Assembly: GCF_001646945.1 (NCBI RefSeq)
Contig: NZ_LUTV01000002.1
Coordinates: 1 to 64,000 of the forward strand
Direction: 5' to 3'
Length of the DNA stretch: 64,000 nucleotides
Origin: Endozoicomonas ascidiicola
GTDB lineage: Bacteria; Pseudomonadota; Gammaproteobacteria; Pseudomonadales; Endozoicomonadaceae
Translations under genes and position numbers: made by a program
Notes under the pieces: generated by a model
Told to the model about the DNA's origin: nothing
What the model saw: only the letters and a program-made list of their open reading frames with translations
Database searches by the model: none
In this document: positions 27,025 through 34,984 of the stretch, piece by piece
Layout of the letters: each line of letters starts with the position of its first letter
Numbering within the stretch: the first letter of the stretch is position 1

Positions 27025-27050
27025 AAAAGGCGCCTGGTGCGCCTTTTTTG
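27025..27050 (+). terminator. Rho-independent terminator
   Basis: AAAAGGCGC-CTGGT-GCGCCTTTTTT: a GC-rich stem followed by a six-T run, 15 nt after the stop of the small secreted protein gene. Confidence 0.9.
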
Positions 27051-27199
27051 TTGCCGATTCACACCTACTTACCGTTTTCATTCTGACCGTTTTCAACCTG
27101 ATTTATTCCCTTTCCAGCCTTTAAGCGCATAAACGCAGCAAATTTTTCATTTCTGTCTATCTTTACAACTCTCGGTTCGGTGACAGGTAATAGAAATCA

Positions 27200-28129
27200 A
27201 TGCTACGAACGGCCGTCGTGGGTACTGGCTACCTTGGAAAATTCCACGCAGAAAAATACGCCCACTTACCTTCCAGTCAATTGATTGGGGTTGCTGATAT
27301 TAATGAAGACTGCGGACAAAAAGTCGCTAGCCAATGCAACACTCGTTATTTCAAAAATCACCAGAGCCTCATTGGGCAGGTGGATGCCGTTAGCATTGTT
27401 GTTCCCACCTCCCACCACCACGCGGTTACGCGAGACTTTCTTAATGCAGGCATTCATGTCTTAGTGGAGAAACCCATCGCCAACAGCGTTTCTCAGGCGG
27501 AAGAGATGATCGCCCTGGCGAAAAAAAACCAGGTTATTTTGCAGGTCGGTTTTCTGGAGCGCTATAACGCCGCATTGAACAGTGTAACCAGTAAAGTGTC
27601 GTCACCACTGTTCATTGAGTCCCATCGCCTATCGCCATTCAAACCAAGATCCATGGACATTGATGTGATTATGGATTTGATGATTCATGATCTCGACATC
27701 ATTCTTAACCTTGTTAACTCACCTCTGTCGGATATTGCAGCTAACGGCAGCTCTGTCCTTTCCAACTCGGTGGACATTGCTCAAGCACGCCTGACCTTTG
27801 ACAGTGGTTGTGTGGCAAACGTGACCGCCAGTCGTATAAGTCAGAAAAGCAAACGTAAGATGCAAATATTTCAGGAGAATTCCTGCATTTGTGTGGATTT
27901 TCAAGCATTGAAGGTCAGTCATTTCTCTAAAGAGTCACAAAAATACCATTCAGGCATTCCAGAGATTCAATGCTCTGAACAATGCTATCAAGGGCATGAC
28001 TCACTTCAGTCAGAAATTGAAGATTTTCTCGATTGCATTCTAGAGTCCAGCTCACCAAAAGTCAGTGGTGAGGATGGCCGGGATGCTTTGCAGGCTGCTC
28101 ATCGGATTTCCAACATCATTGCCAGGTAA
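27200..28129 (+). CDS. Gfo/Idh/MocA oxidoreductase, GnnA-like
   Basis: A 309-residue NAD(P)-dependent sugar dehydrogenase. The Rossmann motif is VVGTGYLGKFHAEKY (about 6-20), EKPIANSVSQAEEM (about 91-104) carries the family EKP, and VDIAQARLTFDSGCVA is the C-terminal sheet. The segment IDVIMDLMIHDLDIIL (about 154-169) matches the group found in lipid-A loci, where GnnA oxidises UDP-GlcNAc at C3. The next gene (3 nt on) is a DegT aminotransferase, as in gnnAB, so the pair may make UDP-GlcNAc3N for amide-linked lipid A. No lpx gene is adjacent, so this stays an inference; another amino-sugar pathway is possible. Confidence 0.8.
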   Translation: MLRTAVVGTGYLGKFHAEKYAHLPSSQLIGVADINEDCGQKVASQCNTRYFKNHQSLIGQVDAVSIVVPTSHHHAVTRDFLNAGIHVLVEKPIANSVSQAEEMIALAKKNQVILQVGFLERYNAALNSVTSKVSSPLFIESHRLSPFKPRSMDIDVIMDLMIHDLDIILNLVNSPLSDIAANGSSVLSNSVDIAQARLTFDSGCVANVTASRISQKSKRKMQIFQENSCICVDFQALKVSHFSKESQKYHSGIPEIQCSEQCYQGHDSLQSEIEDFLDCILESSSPKVSGEDGRDALQAAHRISNIIAR

Positions 28130-28132
28130 ACT

Positions 28133-29227
28133 ATGAACAACATCCCCATGGTGGATATTCAGTTATGGCACAAAACCCTGCAGTCAGAGCTGGAGGAGAA
28201 AGCCATCAGCGTTTTGCGCAGCGGACGTTTCATCATGGGAGAAGAAGTTGAAGCGTTTGAAAAAGAAGCGGCCAACTACCTTGGAGCCCGGCACGCAATC
28301 AGTTGCGCCAACGGTACCGATGCCTTGATTCTTGCACTTCATGCAGCAGGCATTGGCCCTGGCGATGAAGTACTCACCACCGGATTCACTTTTTTTGCCA
28401 CGGCGGAAGCCATTCTCCGTGTTGGAGCAAAGCCGGTTCTGGTAGATATTGACTCCCAAACCTTCAATATTGATCCTGTTGAGCTTGAAAGAAGCATCAC
28501 CTCCCACTGTAAAGCAGTCATTGTCGTTCATCTATTCGGCCTGCCAGCACCCATGGACGCAATTAGGGCCGTCTGTGATCGTCATGCCTTGTTAATACTG
28601 GAAGACTGCGCACAATCCTTTGGCGCGGCTTACGGATCCAGGAAAACCGGATGTCATGGCCTACTGGGTGCTTTCAGCTTTTTCCCCAGCAAAAATCTGG
28701 GAGGCTTTGGTGATGGAGGGCTGGTAATAACTCAGGACCATCAAACAGCTGAAACGATCCAGATGCTTAGAAACCACGGCAGCAATTATCAGTATCACCA
28801 CGAATGCACAGGTTACAATAGTCGTTTAGATGCCATTCAGGCTGCCATGCTGAGGGTGAAGCTCAAATACATTGATCAGTTTAATAATCAACGCAGACAG
28901 GTTGCCCAATGGTACGGGGAATATTTACAGAAGAGTGAAGTGATTTGCCCTATCGATACGCCGGAGCATGTCTACCACCAATATACCGTCGTATTGCCAG
29001 CGCGCAGGGATACCATTAAAAAGAAACTCGCCAATAAAGGCATTGCCAGTGCCATCTACTATCCAATGCCATTGAATAAACAGAAAGCTTTAAGTTCCAC
29101 CGAAGAAGACTATGAACTGCCAGTCTGCGAACAACTGTCCGAACACTGTCTTTCTCTACCGATCTTTCCCGGCATGACCGAAGAGCAGGTAAAACAAGTC
29201 GCTGATGCACTGATCGCCGCTATGTAA
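28133..29227 (+). CDS. DegT/DnrJ/EryC1/StrS aminotransferase, GnnB-like
   Basis: A 364-residue PLP-dependent sugar aminotransferase. It opens with IPMVDIQLWHKTL. The co-substrate region is ANGTDALILALHAAGIGPGDEV (about 59-80), the cofactor Asp is in LILEDCAQSFGA (about 152-163) and the catalytic Lys in AFSFFPSKNLGGFGDGG (about 179-195). The gene starts 3 nt after the oxidoreductase stop. Together they should convert a UDP-sugar to a 3-amino sugar, most likely as GnnA/GnnB. Confidence 0.85.
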   Translation: MNNIPMVDIQLWHKTLQSELEEKAISVLRSGRFIMGEEVEAFEKEAANYLGARHAISCANGTDALILALHAAGIGPGDEVLTTGFTFFATAEAILRVGAKPVLVDIDSQTFNIDPVELERSITSHCKAVIVVHLFGLPAPMDAIRAVCDRHALLILEDCAQSFGAAYGSRKTGCHGLLGAFSFFPSKNLGGFGDGGLVITQDHQTAETIQMLRNHGSNYQYHHECTGYNSRLDAIQAAMLRVKLKYIDQFNNQRRQVAQWYGEYLQKSEVICPIDTPEHVYHQYTVVLPARRDTIKKKLANKGIASAIYYPMPLNKQKALSSTEEDYELPVCEQLSEHCLSLPIFPGMTEEQVKQVADALIAAM

Positions 29228-29253
29228 ACAAGGCATATGTTGTATGCCTTGTT
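29227..29253. terminator. Bidirectional terminator
   Basis: AACAAGGCATA and TATGCCTTGTT form an 11-bp stem with a 5-nt loop between the convergent aminotransferase gene and hutX. Confidence 0.75.
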
Positions 29254-29264
29254 ACTTTATTTTT

Positions 29265-29765
29265 TCAGGCAACAGCAAGCTGCTTCAGGGCTTCAAACTT
29301 CTCCAGCTGCTCTGGGAAGAAGTTCTTTTCTTTATCTCTACGCAGGTAAACTTTAAACAACATGCGTCCAGTTTTACTCAGGAACTGAACAGAACGAGTA
29401 TCCACACCATGGAATGGCTTACTGACCAAAGCGATGGTTTCTACATTATCCACTTTTAAATGGCCTTTCAGTGGTGAACGCTTGTCGCTTAAGTTGTAAT
29501 ACCCAAACTTCTCACCGCCTTTCGGGAAGTGCCCCACCATTTCAAAAATAGAACCATCCACATCAATAACCAGCGTCAGTTCACCCCAGGTTTTGATATC
29601 TCGCAGTACATCCAGATAATGCCTGGCATCAATCAATGTCACCAGGTCGGCCGGCATTGCCTGAATCACTGCCAGCTCACCGACGTTTAACTGCCTCGCC
29701 ATTTCCGCTGGCAGAATGGCTGGGTTTTCGGACAAAATATCCTGAACTTGTTTCACCAGAGTCAT
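29265..29765 (-). CDS. hutX: Haem utilisation carrier HutX
   Basis: A 166-residue cytosolic haem-binding protein of the ChuX/HutX family. It includes AEMARQLNVGELAVIQAMPA near the start and FYLR-type core strands such as FEMVGHFPKGGEKFGYYNL (about 73-91), then FLSKTGRMLFKVYLRRDKEKNF (about 128-149). HutX delivers haem to the HutZ or HutW degrading enzymes. Its start overlaps the hutW stop by 4 nt, so the two are co-expressed. No hutZ is seen in the window. Confidence 0.92.
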   Translation of the reverse strand: MTLVKQVQDILSENPAILPAEMARQLNVGELAVIQAMPADLVTLIDARHYLDVLRDIKTWGELTLVIDVDGSIFEMVGHFPKGGEKFGYYNLSDKRSPLKGHLKVDNVETIALVSKPFHGVDTRSVQFLSKTGRMLFKVYLRRDKEKNFFPEQLEKFEALKQLAVA

Positions 29766-31141
29766 GCAGCTCTCTCCGTAGTTTGTCCATCTAATGGGTA
29801 TTGTTTCAGAAAATCGATCAGTGCCTGATGCATGGTCACGTTCCAGAACTGACCCGGAAGCGTCAGATCGAGAATACCGTCATGAATCGTGGTCAGACCA
29901 TTTTCCTGCCAGGCTTCAAACAATGGCATACAGTGCTCGCTCATGCCGGCACCACCGGTCTGATCCAGTTTGGCAATCTCCAACCAGCCGCGATCAAAAC
30001 CAGACCCCATAACACTGAACAGTGCTTTGTTGCCGGTAGCCTTACTCATCATCATGATGGGCTTGTGACCCGCATCGATGGCTTCGTAATACGCTGGCAA
30101 AGTGCGCAGGCTCATGGCGTTATGGCCGGCAAAATTTCCACCAGCGCCAGAACCGAAAGGCATAATCTCAGCGCCGGATTTAACGCCATGGTTGTAGATA
30201 TTGCGTTCACGAAGATCTCTGCCCCAATGGCTGACACTCAATCGACCCACTTTATGATCACTCAAGGTCGCAACACCCAGTCGGAACATCTCCGCTCTTT
30301 CTGGTGATGTGGCAGGCTCCGGCATCGAACCATTTTCAATGGACTGCTTCATACGACTAGAGCCCAACAAAATAAGCTGGTACAAATCCACACCATGCGC
30401 TTTGGACTGCAAAAAGGTGTGCAGATCTTTTTCCCAGTCACCCAAAGTCTGGCCCGGCAGGCCAAACATCAAATCAATAACCACTGCCGCATTGTTCAGG
30501 CTGTTAAAATAATCCAGCCTTTCCAGCAGAAATTCACCGGAATCAATGCGGCTCATACGACGACGTAATGTCGTATTAAAACTTTGGGCGCCTAAAGAAA
30601 AACGATTAAAGCCAGCCTCAAGACAAGCCTGTACTTTGTCATTATCAAAGCCATGGAAGCGGCCTTCAAAGGTCATCTCAACATCATTGGCCAAAGGCAG
30701 GGATTCACGGATTGCATTACCCAGTCGCACGATATGCTCTGGCTGCAGATCTGTTGGTGTACCGCCGCCAAAATAGACACCGTGGAACAGGCCACTCTGA
30801 GTCCAGGCATCATGGGCAGACATCCGGATTTCTTTTTCCAGATAATCCACATAACGGTTCACTTCATCTTTCTTGGTCGTGTTCTGAAAAAAACCGCAAT
30901 AGGAGCAGTGAGTCCGACAAAATGGAATGTGGATATAAGCCAGCCTTTTTCCTGGAGAAAGTGTCTCAGGAAGCGCAGGTGTATCCATCAGTTTGCGATA
31001 AACCGCCTGAGTCTGATCAGCAGGCACTGGAATCGAGCCACTGCTGGTATGAGCAGACTTCTTACCCGCAAAGGCAAACTTCAGAGGATCAGGCGACGAG
31101 ATCCCGGTCAGCTCGGGACTCAGAGAGTGTATGGCAGACAT
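29762..31141 (-). CDS. hutW: Radical SAM haem-degrading protein HutW
   Basis: A 459-residue HemN-like radical SAM enzyme of the HutW/ChuW group, which opens haem anaerobically. The cluster motif is IPFCRTHCSYCGFFQN (about 72-87, CX3CX2C), followed by GVYFGGGTPTDL (about 121-132), the second SAM motif FEGRFHGF and LMFGLPGQTLGDWEKD. The C-terminal HemN-type domain ends about residue 455. The downstream gene hutX is overlapped by 4 nt. A weak Fur-like site lies about 25-45 bp upstream of the ATG. Confidence 0.92.
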   Translation of the reverse strand: MSAIHSLSPELTGISSPDPLKFAFAGKKSAHTSSGSIPVPADQTQAVYRKLMDTPALPETLSPGKRLAYIHIPFCRTHCSYCGFFQNTTKKDEVNRYVDYLEKEIRMSAHDAWTQSGLFHGVYFGGGTPTDLQPEHIVRLGNAIRESLPLANDVEMTFEGRFHGFDNDKVQACLEAGFNRFSLGAQSFNTTLRRRMSRIDSGEFLLERLDYFNSLNNAAVVIDLMFGLPGQTLGDWEKDLHTFLQSKAHGVDLYQLILLGSSRMKQSIENGSMPEPATSPERAEMFRLGVATLSDHKVGRLSVSHWGRDLRERNIYNHGVKSGAEIMPFGSGAGGNFAGHNAMSLRTLPAYYEAIDAGHKPIMMMSKATGNKALFSVMGSGFDRGWLEIAKLDQTGGAGMSEHCMPLFEAWQENGLTTIHDGILDLTLPGQFWNVTMHQALIDFLKQYPLDGQTTERAA

Positions 31142-31163
31142 AATGTGAATATTTAAACCTGAA

Positions 31164-31188
31164 AATGAGAATCTCTATTATTCTCACT
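31164..31188. promoter_or_regulatory. Possible Fur site upstream of hutW
   Basis: AATGAGAATCTCTATTATT, extended to the inverted pair TGAGAAT / ATTCTCA, lies just upstream of hutW. It matches the Fur consensus only in part, less well than the tonB and receptor boxes. Confidence 0.45.
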
Positions 31189-31339
31189 TCAGAAGCGCTC
31201 TACAATTGATACAGATCAACAAATTTCGGCCTCGGAAATTCGGTTTATCACTACCGCTATTCGCTATTCGCTTTTGCCTACAGCACAACCTGAAACAAAA
31301 TACCAATAATAAACCAAAACTCACTTGAAACCATCGGTT

Positions 31340-32074
31340 TTATTTTGGTTTTGGCTTAACCGGTTTTCTGAGCACCTCTTCCTCCTCGTCAAGAGACGTC
31401 TTGGTATGGAGTCTGTCGGCTAACTCGACTGGTTTTTGGTTAATCTGCACGCAGAAGGCTTTGACATTCTTCACCAGTTCATCTTGGGTGCTATGACAAT
31501 AATGATAAGTTACCTCCTCTCTCAACCAACGCCAAAGAGCCTCAACTGGCATAAAATCAGGACTGTACGGAGGTAGCCAGACTAGCTCTATTTTTAGATT
31601 TTTTGCAGCCTTGCAGACGTCAAATGACCGATGATAGGACGCACCATCCCAAATAACAGTAATTTGTCGTTCAAGATTCTCCTGTCGAATACGCTCCAGA
31701 ACATTCACAGTATGTTGTGAATTGCCTTTGGGGTATGGCCAAATCCTAACCTGGCCCTCGTTGTAGTAATAAATCCCGTAAAACGTGACTTTGGATAGCC
31801 CTGGAGAGCAAGAAGACACAAAGAGTCTACCGCCTTTAGCTGACCACCCACTACCGATATCCGTATCCTGATGAATGTGCGCTTCGTCAATATAAACGAT
31901 CAGTTTTTCTTGCCTGGTTGCCTGCTGAAGTAACGGCTCAAGCTGCTTCAGATAGTCTGCTCTTTTTTCAGGATCGGCACGATTCAGGAGCTTCTTCGCC
32001 TTTTTCCAGGAGATATTATTCCTTTTCAAAACACGGCGAATAGTTTCCCGGGAGCAAGTAAAGTTCCATTTCAC
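31340..32074 (-). CDS. IS630 transposase, DDE catalytic part (ORF B)
   Basis: Catalytic domain of the IS630-family transposase. The triad is visible as LIVYIDEAHIHQD (first Asp), ITVIWDGASYHRS (second Asp) and PPYSPDFMPVEALWRWLREE (Glu). The frame is open upstream of the first listed GTG start, as far as the end of ORF A, without its own good start. It is therefore probably expressed as an ORF A-B fusion by -1 frameshifting at 32194-32200 rather than alone. Confidence 0.88.
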   Translation of the reverse strand: MKWNFTCSRETIRRVLKRNNISWKKAKKLLNRADPEKRADYLKQLEPLLQQATRQEKLIVYIDEAHIHQDTDIGSGWSAKGGRLFVSSCSPGLSKVTFYGIYYYNEGQVRIWPYPKGNSQHTVNVLERIRQENLERQITVIWDGASYHRSFDVCKAAKNLKIELVWLPPYSPDFMPVEALWRWLREEVTYHYCHSTQDELVKNVKAFCVQINQKPVELADRLHTKTSLDEEEEVLRKPVKPKPK

Positions 32075-32187
32075 CTTGCACCAGTTTACTAACCTTTTAA
32101 GAGTCCAGCGAGGGAGTGACGACTTTTCAGCATTTGCAGCGGCTTCAGCCGAACGGTGGATGGCTTGAGTGATGATTGAGGTAACGG

Positions 32188-32445
32188 TTAGACAAAAGGG
32201 GGGTGCCCGCCTGTACGCTTATACTGGAGAGCTTTTGGGCCGAATTCATTATAAGCTTTGATCCATTTCCACAAGGTGTGTGTTGCGCGTTTGGTGCTGA
32301 AGGCCACCTGTGAAGCGGATTGCTCACAACAGACTTGATAAAGGGCCATAAAGCGTTCGCGCGTCCTATGGTGAGGTTCTGATAATCCAGATTGATAGAG
32401 GCATTCTGGGGATTGATTCCATTTATCGTGTAGGACTTTAAGCAT
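32188..32445 (-). CDS. IS630 transposase, N-terminal HTH part (ORF A)
   Basis: An 85-residue DNA-binding part with a helix-turn-helix (QSASQVAFSTKRATHTLWKW, about 41-60). It ends in the linker KRTGGHPPF, which in intact IS630 transposases leads directly into the DDE part. The stop at 32188 lies 2 codons after a slippery heptamer, and a -1 shift there enters the ORF B frame. Confidence 0.82.
   Translation of the reverse strand: MLKVLHDKWNQSPECLYQSGLSEPHHRTRERFMALYQVCCEQSASQVAFSTKRATHTLWKWIKAYNEFGPKALQYKRTGGHPPFV
32194..32200 (-). promoter_or_regulatory. Slippery heptamer for -1 frameshift in IS630
   Basis: Read on the minus strand in the ORF A frame it is C-CCT-TTT, a canonical X-XXY-YYZ heptamer. 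It lies two codons before the ORF A stop; shifting back one base continues into ORF B (reading C-L-T-V-T-S). Confidence 0.7.
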
Positions 32446-32646
32446 GAATCGAATAGTTATGGCAAAAAATGATCTGTAATTATACGTCTTGAATCGTTTT
32501 TCGTTTCATGCTTTGGATCAATTTATCTGCTCATTTAGAACCGTATGTTTCAAATGAGTTTTGGTTTACCTATTTCAATAAAAATGAATTTTTCCTCACG
32601 AGCGCTGTCTACCGGAACAAGTAAACTGCCCAGGAGGTATTGTTAA

Positions 32647-34134
32647 GTGAAGAATCGCTATGCTATAGCACTCAGTGTCTGGCTTATATTGCTCTCAACT
32701 CAGGCAATCAATGCTGACGAGGGCGCCATAACGCCAGATAAAAACCACATCAGTTATCTCCGGCAATACATGGCTACCAACCGTTTCTTTGATCGTCTGA
32801 CACGAAATGCATCTGACTCACAAAGGCCTATTGAGGAACAGATCAAAGCGGAAAGAAAAGTAGCAAAACAACAATTTTCATGGGTTATTAGAGAGTATCC
32901 TCTATACGCTACATTGCCGTACGCTGCGTACTATGCGGGCGCTTTCACGATAGGCGGGGCTGTCTATAGCTATAGAGAGGCAATCTATAAATATTTGGCT
33001 GCCTCCTCAGAGCTCGCGACAATAGCATTTGGTTCGGGTATTTATATTTCGGCATGGTTTTACATTCTACCGGCTATCCCACTAGGCCAGCTCATCTACT
33101 ACGCTGCTTTTGCTCCGGATTTGGCGGAAGAAAACCTGATTCTCACTTATGGCTCGAAGAAAAATCTACTGAATAAAAGCACTCAGCACTACATTGAGGA
33201 TGAGCTGTTTTATAGTTTCTGGAGAAGTCCGAGCAGTGACGCTCTAGCGCGTTTACAAAAAATTCTTGATAAAGCATTAAGGCTTCCGTTCTATTCCAAA
33301 GAATTGGTTTACGATGAGCAAGCAATCGACTCCGAATTACAAAATTACCCGGAGCACTTGAGAAAGCGTTTAAAACGGTTTGCACGTTCTGAGTTGATTT
33401 ATCAACAAACAGATTCCTCTATAAACGACAGTCATTACCCTGTTTATTTTCAGGGTGTTCCTGGTACAGGTAAAACCCATGCAGCTAAAAAGCTGGCAGA
33501 GGCCATGGGAACCAACCTGGCTATTGTCTCCCTTGATGGTGCCACTATTGATGATATCACCGGCACCTCGTTTGAGAATGCTGACGCCAAAGCCGGGCGT
33601 ATTGTGGATGCACTGATTTCCAGAACAGACTCCAGTCAGGATATTAATCATGATAATCAAATTTTACTGATCGATGAGTTTGACCGTTTGTTCCTCTCTG
33701 ACAACCCAAAAGCAAAAGAAATTTTGCCATTTTTTCAAAAATTGCTGGATCCAGCTGATCGCTCTTTTTATAGCCCATACTTGAAGACCAGAATAAAACT
33801 GCCAGACACCATTATTCTTGCCGGCAATCATGATATCCACGCGCTGAGCCAAGACAAGCTTGTTCTGGAGGCTATCGTGTCGAGACTGGATATGATTGAG
33901 TTTGCGGGTTTCAGCCCAGCTGCCAAAAGAGCCATTGCGCAGGAAACGCTGATTCCCAATAAAGAAAAGCGGTATCAGTCGGCAGGAAAGCTTTTTGAAA
34001 ACTTCACACTCCCAAGTCAGGGGTATGAAATGATCGACAGTTTTATTGAAACCGATCAGGATGTCGGCCTTCGATCTTTAGAGAAACGTGTTTCAGAAGT
34101 GTTTGAGTATTTTGCTAATGGTGTCGGTATTTAA
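32647..34134 (+). CDS. Lon-like AAA+ ATPase with signal peptide and membrane segments
   Basis: A 495-residue protein. Residues 1-23 are a signal peptide or first anchor (cleavage near INA-DEG). Hydrophobic segments follow at about 82-102 and 125-160. The AAA+ domain covers about 265-440: Walker A GVPGTGKTHAAKKL (about 272-285), Walker B ILLIDEFDRLF (about 339-349), sensor 1 IILAGNHDIH, and a Lon-like stretch LDPADRSFYSPYL, then VSRLDMIEFAGFSPAAKRAI. It has no Lon N-domain and no Ser-Lys peptidase. The GGAGG-type RBS is just upstream. Function unknown; the topology of an ATPase behind a signal peptide is odd. It could be an effector or a membrane-bound remodeller. Confidence 0.8.
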   Translation: MKNRYAIALSVWLILLSTQAINADEGAITPDKNHISYLRQYMATNRFFDRLTRNASDSQRPIEEQIKAERKVAKQQFSWVIREYPLYATLPYAAYYAGAFTIGGAVYSYREAIYKYLAASSELATIAFGSGIYISAWFYILPAIPLGQLIYYAAFAPDLAEENLILTYGSKKNLLNKSTQHYIEDELFYSFWRSPSSDALARLQKILDKALRLPFYSKELVYDEQAIDSELQNYPEHLRKRLKRFARSELIYQQTDSSINDSHYPVYFQGVPGTGKTHAAKKLAEAMGTNLAIVSLDGATIDDITGTSFENADAKAGRIVDALISRTDSSQDINHDNQILLIDEFDRLFLSDNPKAKEILPFFQKLLDPADRSFYSPYLKTRIKLPDTIILAGNHDIHALSQDKLVLEAIVSRLDMIEFAGFSPAAKRAIAQETLIPNKEKRYQSAGKLFENFTLPSQGYEMIDSFIETDQDVGLRSLEKRVSEVFEYFANGVGI

Positions 34135-34145
34135 CGTGCAGCATT

Positions 34146-34183
34146 AAAGCGAACGATCTGAAATAATTCTGATCGTTCGCTTT
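34146..34183. terminator. Bidirectional terminator
   Basis: AAAGCGAACGATC and GATCGTTCGCTTT form a perfect 13-bp stem with a 12-nt loop, followed by Ts on both strands, between the convergent AAA+ gene and hutD. Confidence 0.88.
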
Positions 34184-34191
34184 TCTATCAC

Positions 34192-34983
34192 TTAATGGTT
34201 CACCACCAATGGGCAGTGATAAGCAGGGTGATCAGACACACTGACTTCGATCTCAAACACCTGACCAATAGTCTCTGGCGTTAACACCTGATGAGGTGTG
34301 CCTTCCGCAGCCAGTTTGCCGTTTTTCAGAATAACAATACGATCTGAATAACGAGCAGCCAGATTAAGGTCGTGCATAATCACCATCACACCAATGCCTT
34401 GATCTGCTTCCTGCCGTGCCATCTTCAGTGTTAATTGCTGATGCGCCGGATCCAAAGCAGAAGTCGGTTCATCAAGGAGCAGATACCGCTTACCCTGAGG
34501 TGACTCATCCCATATTTGAGCAAGCACGCGAGCCATATGCACCCGCTGACGTTCACCACCAGACAGCGTTGTGTAACTGCGATCTTTAAGATAGAACGCA
34601 TCCACCTTTTCCAGGGCCTGACGGGCAATCATCAGATTCTCTTCTCGATGGCTGGAACAGGGTATACGACCAAGTAGCACGACTTCTTCCACCGTAAATG
34701 GAAACGACAACGAAGACGACTGAGGAAGAACACCCAGCATCAGAGCTTGTTGCTCTAAAGGCCAATCACCACGACCATTCAACAGTACGTCACCGGTTGT
34801 AGGCTCTCGCTCGCCGCTGATCACCTTCATCAACGTACTTTTACCAGCACCATTTGGCCCGAGAATTGAAACAACCTCACCAGGCTTAATGACCAGGTTA
34901 ATATCATCAAGCAGTTTGCGATTGTCTATCTGAACAGAAACATGTCTGACTTCAAGAGTGCTACTGTCTTCTACTCTATCCAT
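34192..34983 (-). CDS. hutD: Haem ABC transporter ATP-binding protein HutD/HmuV
   Basis: ATPase of the periplasm-to-cytoplasm haem importer. ATG 34983 gives 263 residues, the normal HmuV size, starts 1 nt after the hutC stop and has AGAGGA upstream. The longer frame to 35037 only reads into hutC. Motifs: Walker A GPNGAGKSTLMK (about 41-52), signature TLSGGERQRVHMAR (about 141-154), Walker B YLLLDEPTSALDP (about 166-178) and H-loop VIMHDLNLAARY. Confidence 0.93.
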   Translation of the reverse strand: MDRVEDSSTLEVRHVSVQIDNRKLLDDINLVIKPGEVVSILGPNGAGKSTLMKVISGEREPTTGDVLLNGRGDWPLEQQALMLGVLPQSSSLSFPFTVEEVVLLGRIPCSSHREENLMIARQALEKVDAFYLKDRSYTTLSGGERQRVHMARVLAQIWDESPQGKRYLLLDEPTSALDPAHQQLTLKMARQEADQGIGVMVIMHDLNLAARYSDRIVILKNGKLAAEGTPHQVLTPETIGQVFEIEVSVSDHPAYHCPLVVNH

Positions 34984-34984
34984 C

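Larger units (their letters stand above)
31312..32566 (-). mobile_element. IS630-family insertion sequence (complete, with TIRs and TA duplication)
   Basis: A ~1255-bp element with terminal inverted repeats of about 26 bp. The left end begins AACCAAAACTCACTTGAAAC, and the right end, reverse-complemented, begins AACCAAAACTCATTTGAAAC. TA dinucleotides flank both sides (31310-31311 and 32567-32568), the Tc1/mariner-IS630 target duplication. Two overlapping-frame ORFs make the transposase. It separates hutW from the AAA+ gene and looks recent. Confidence 0.9.
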
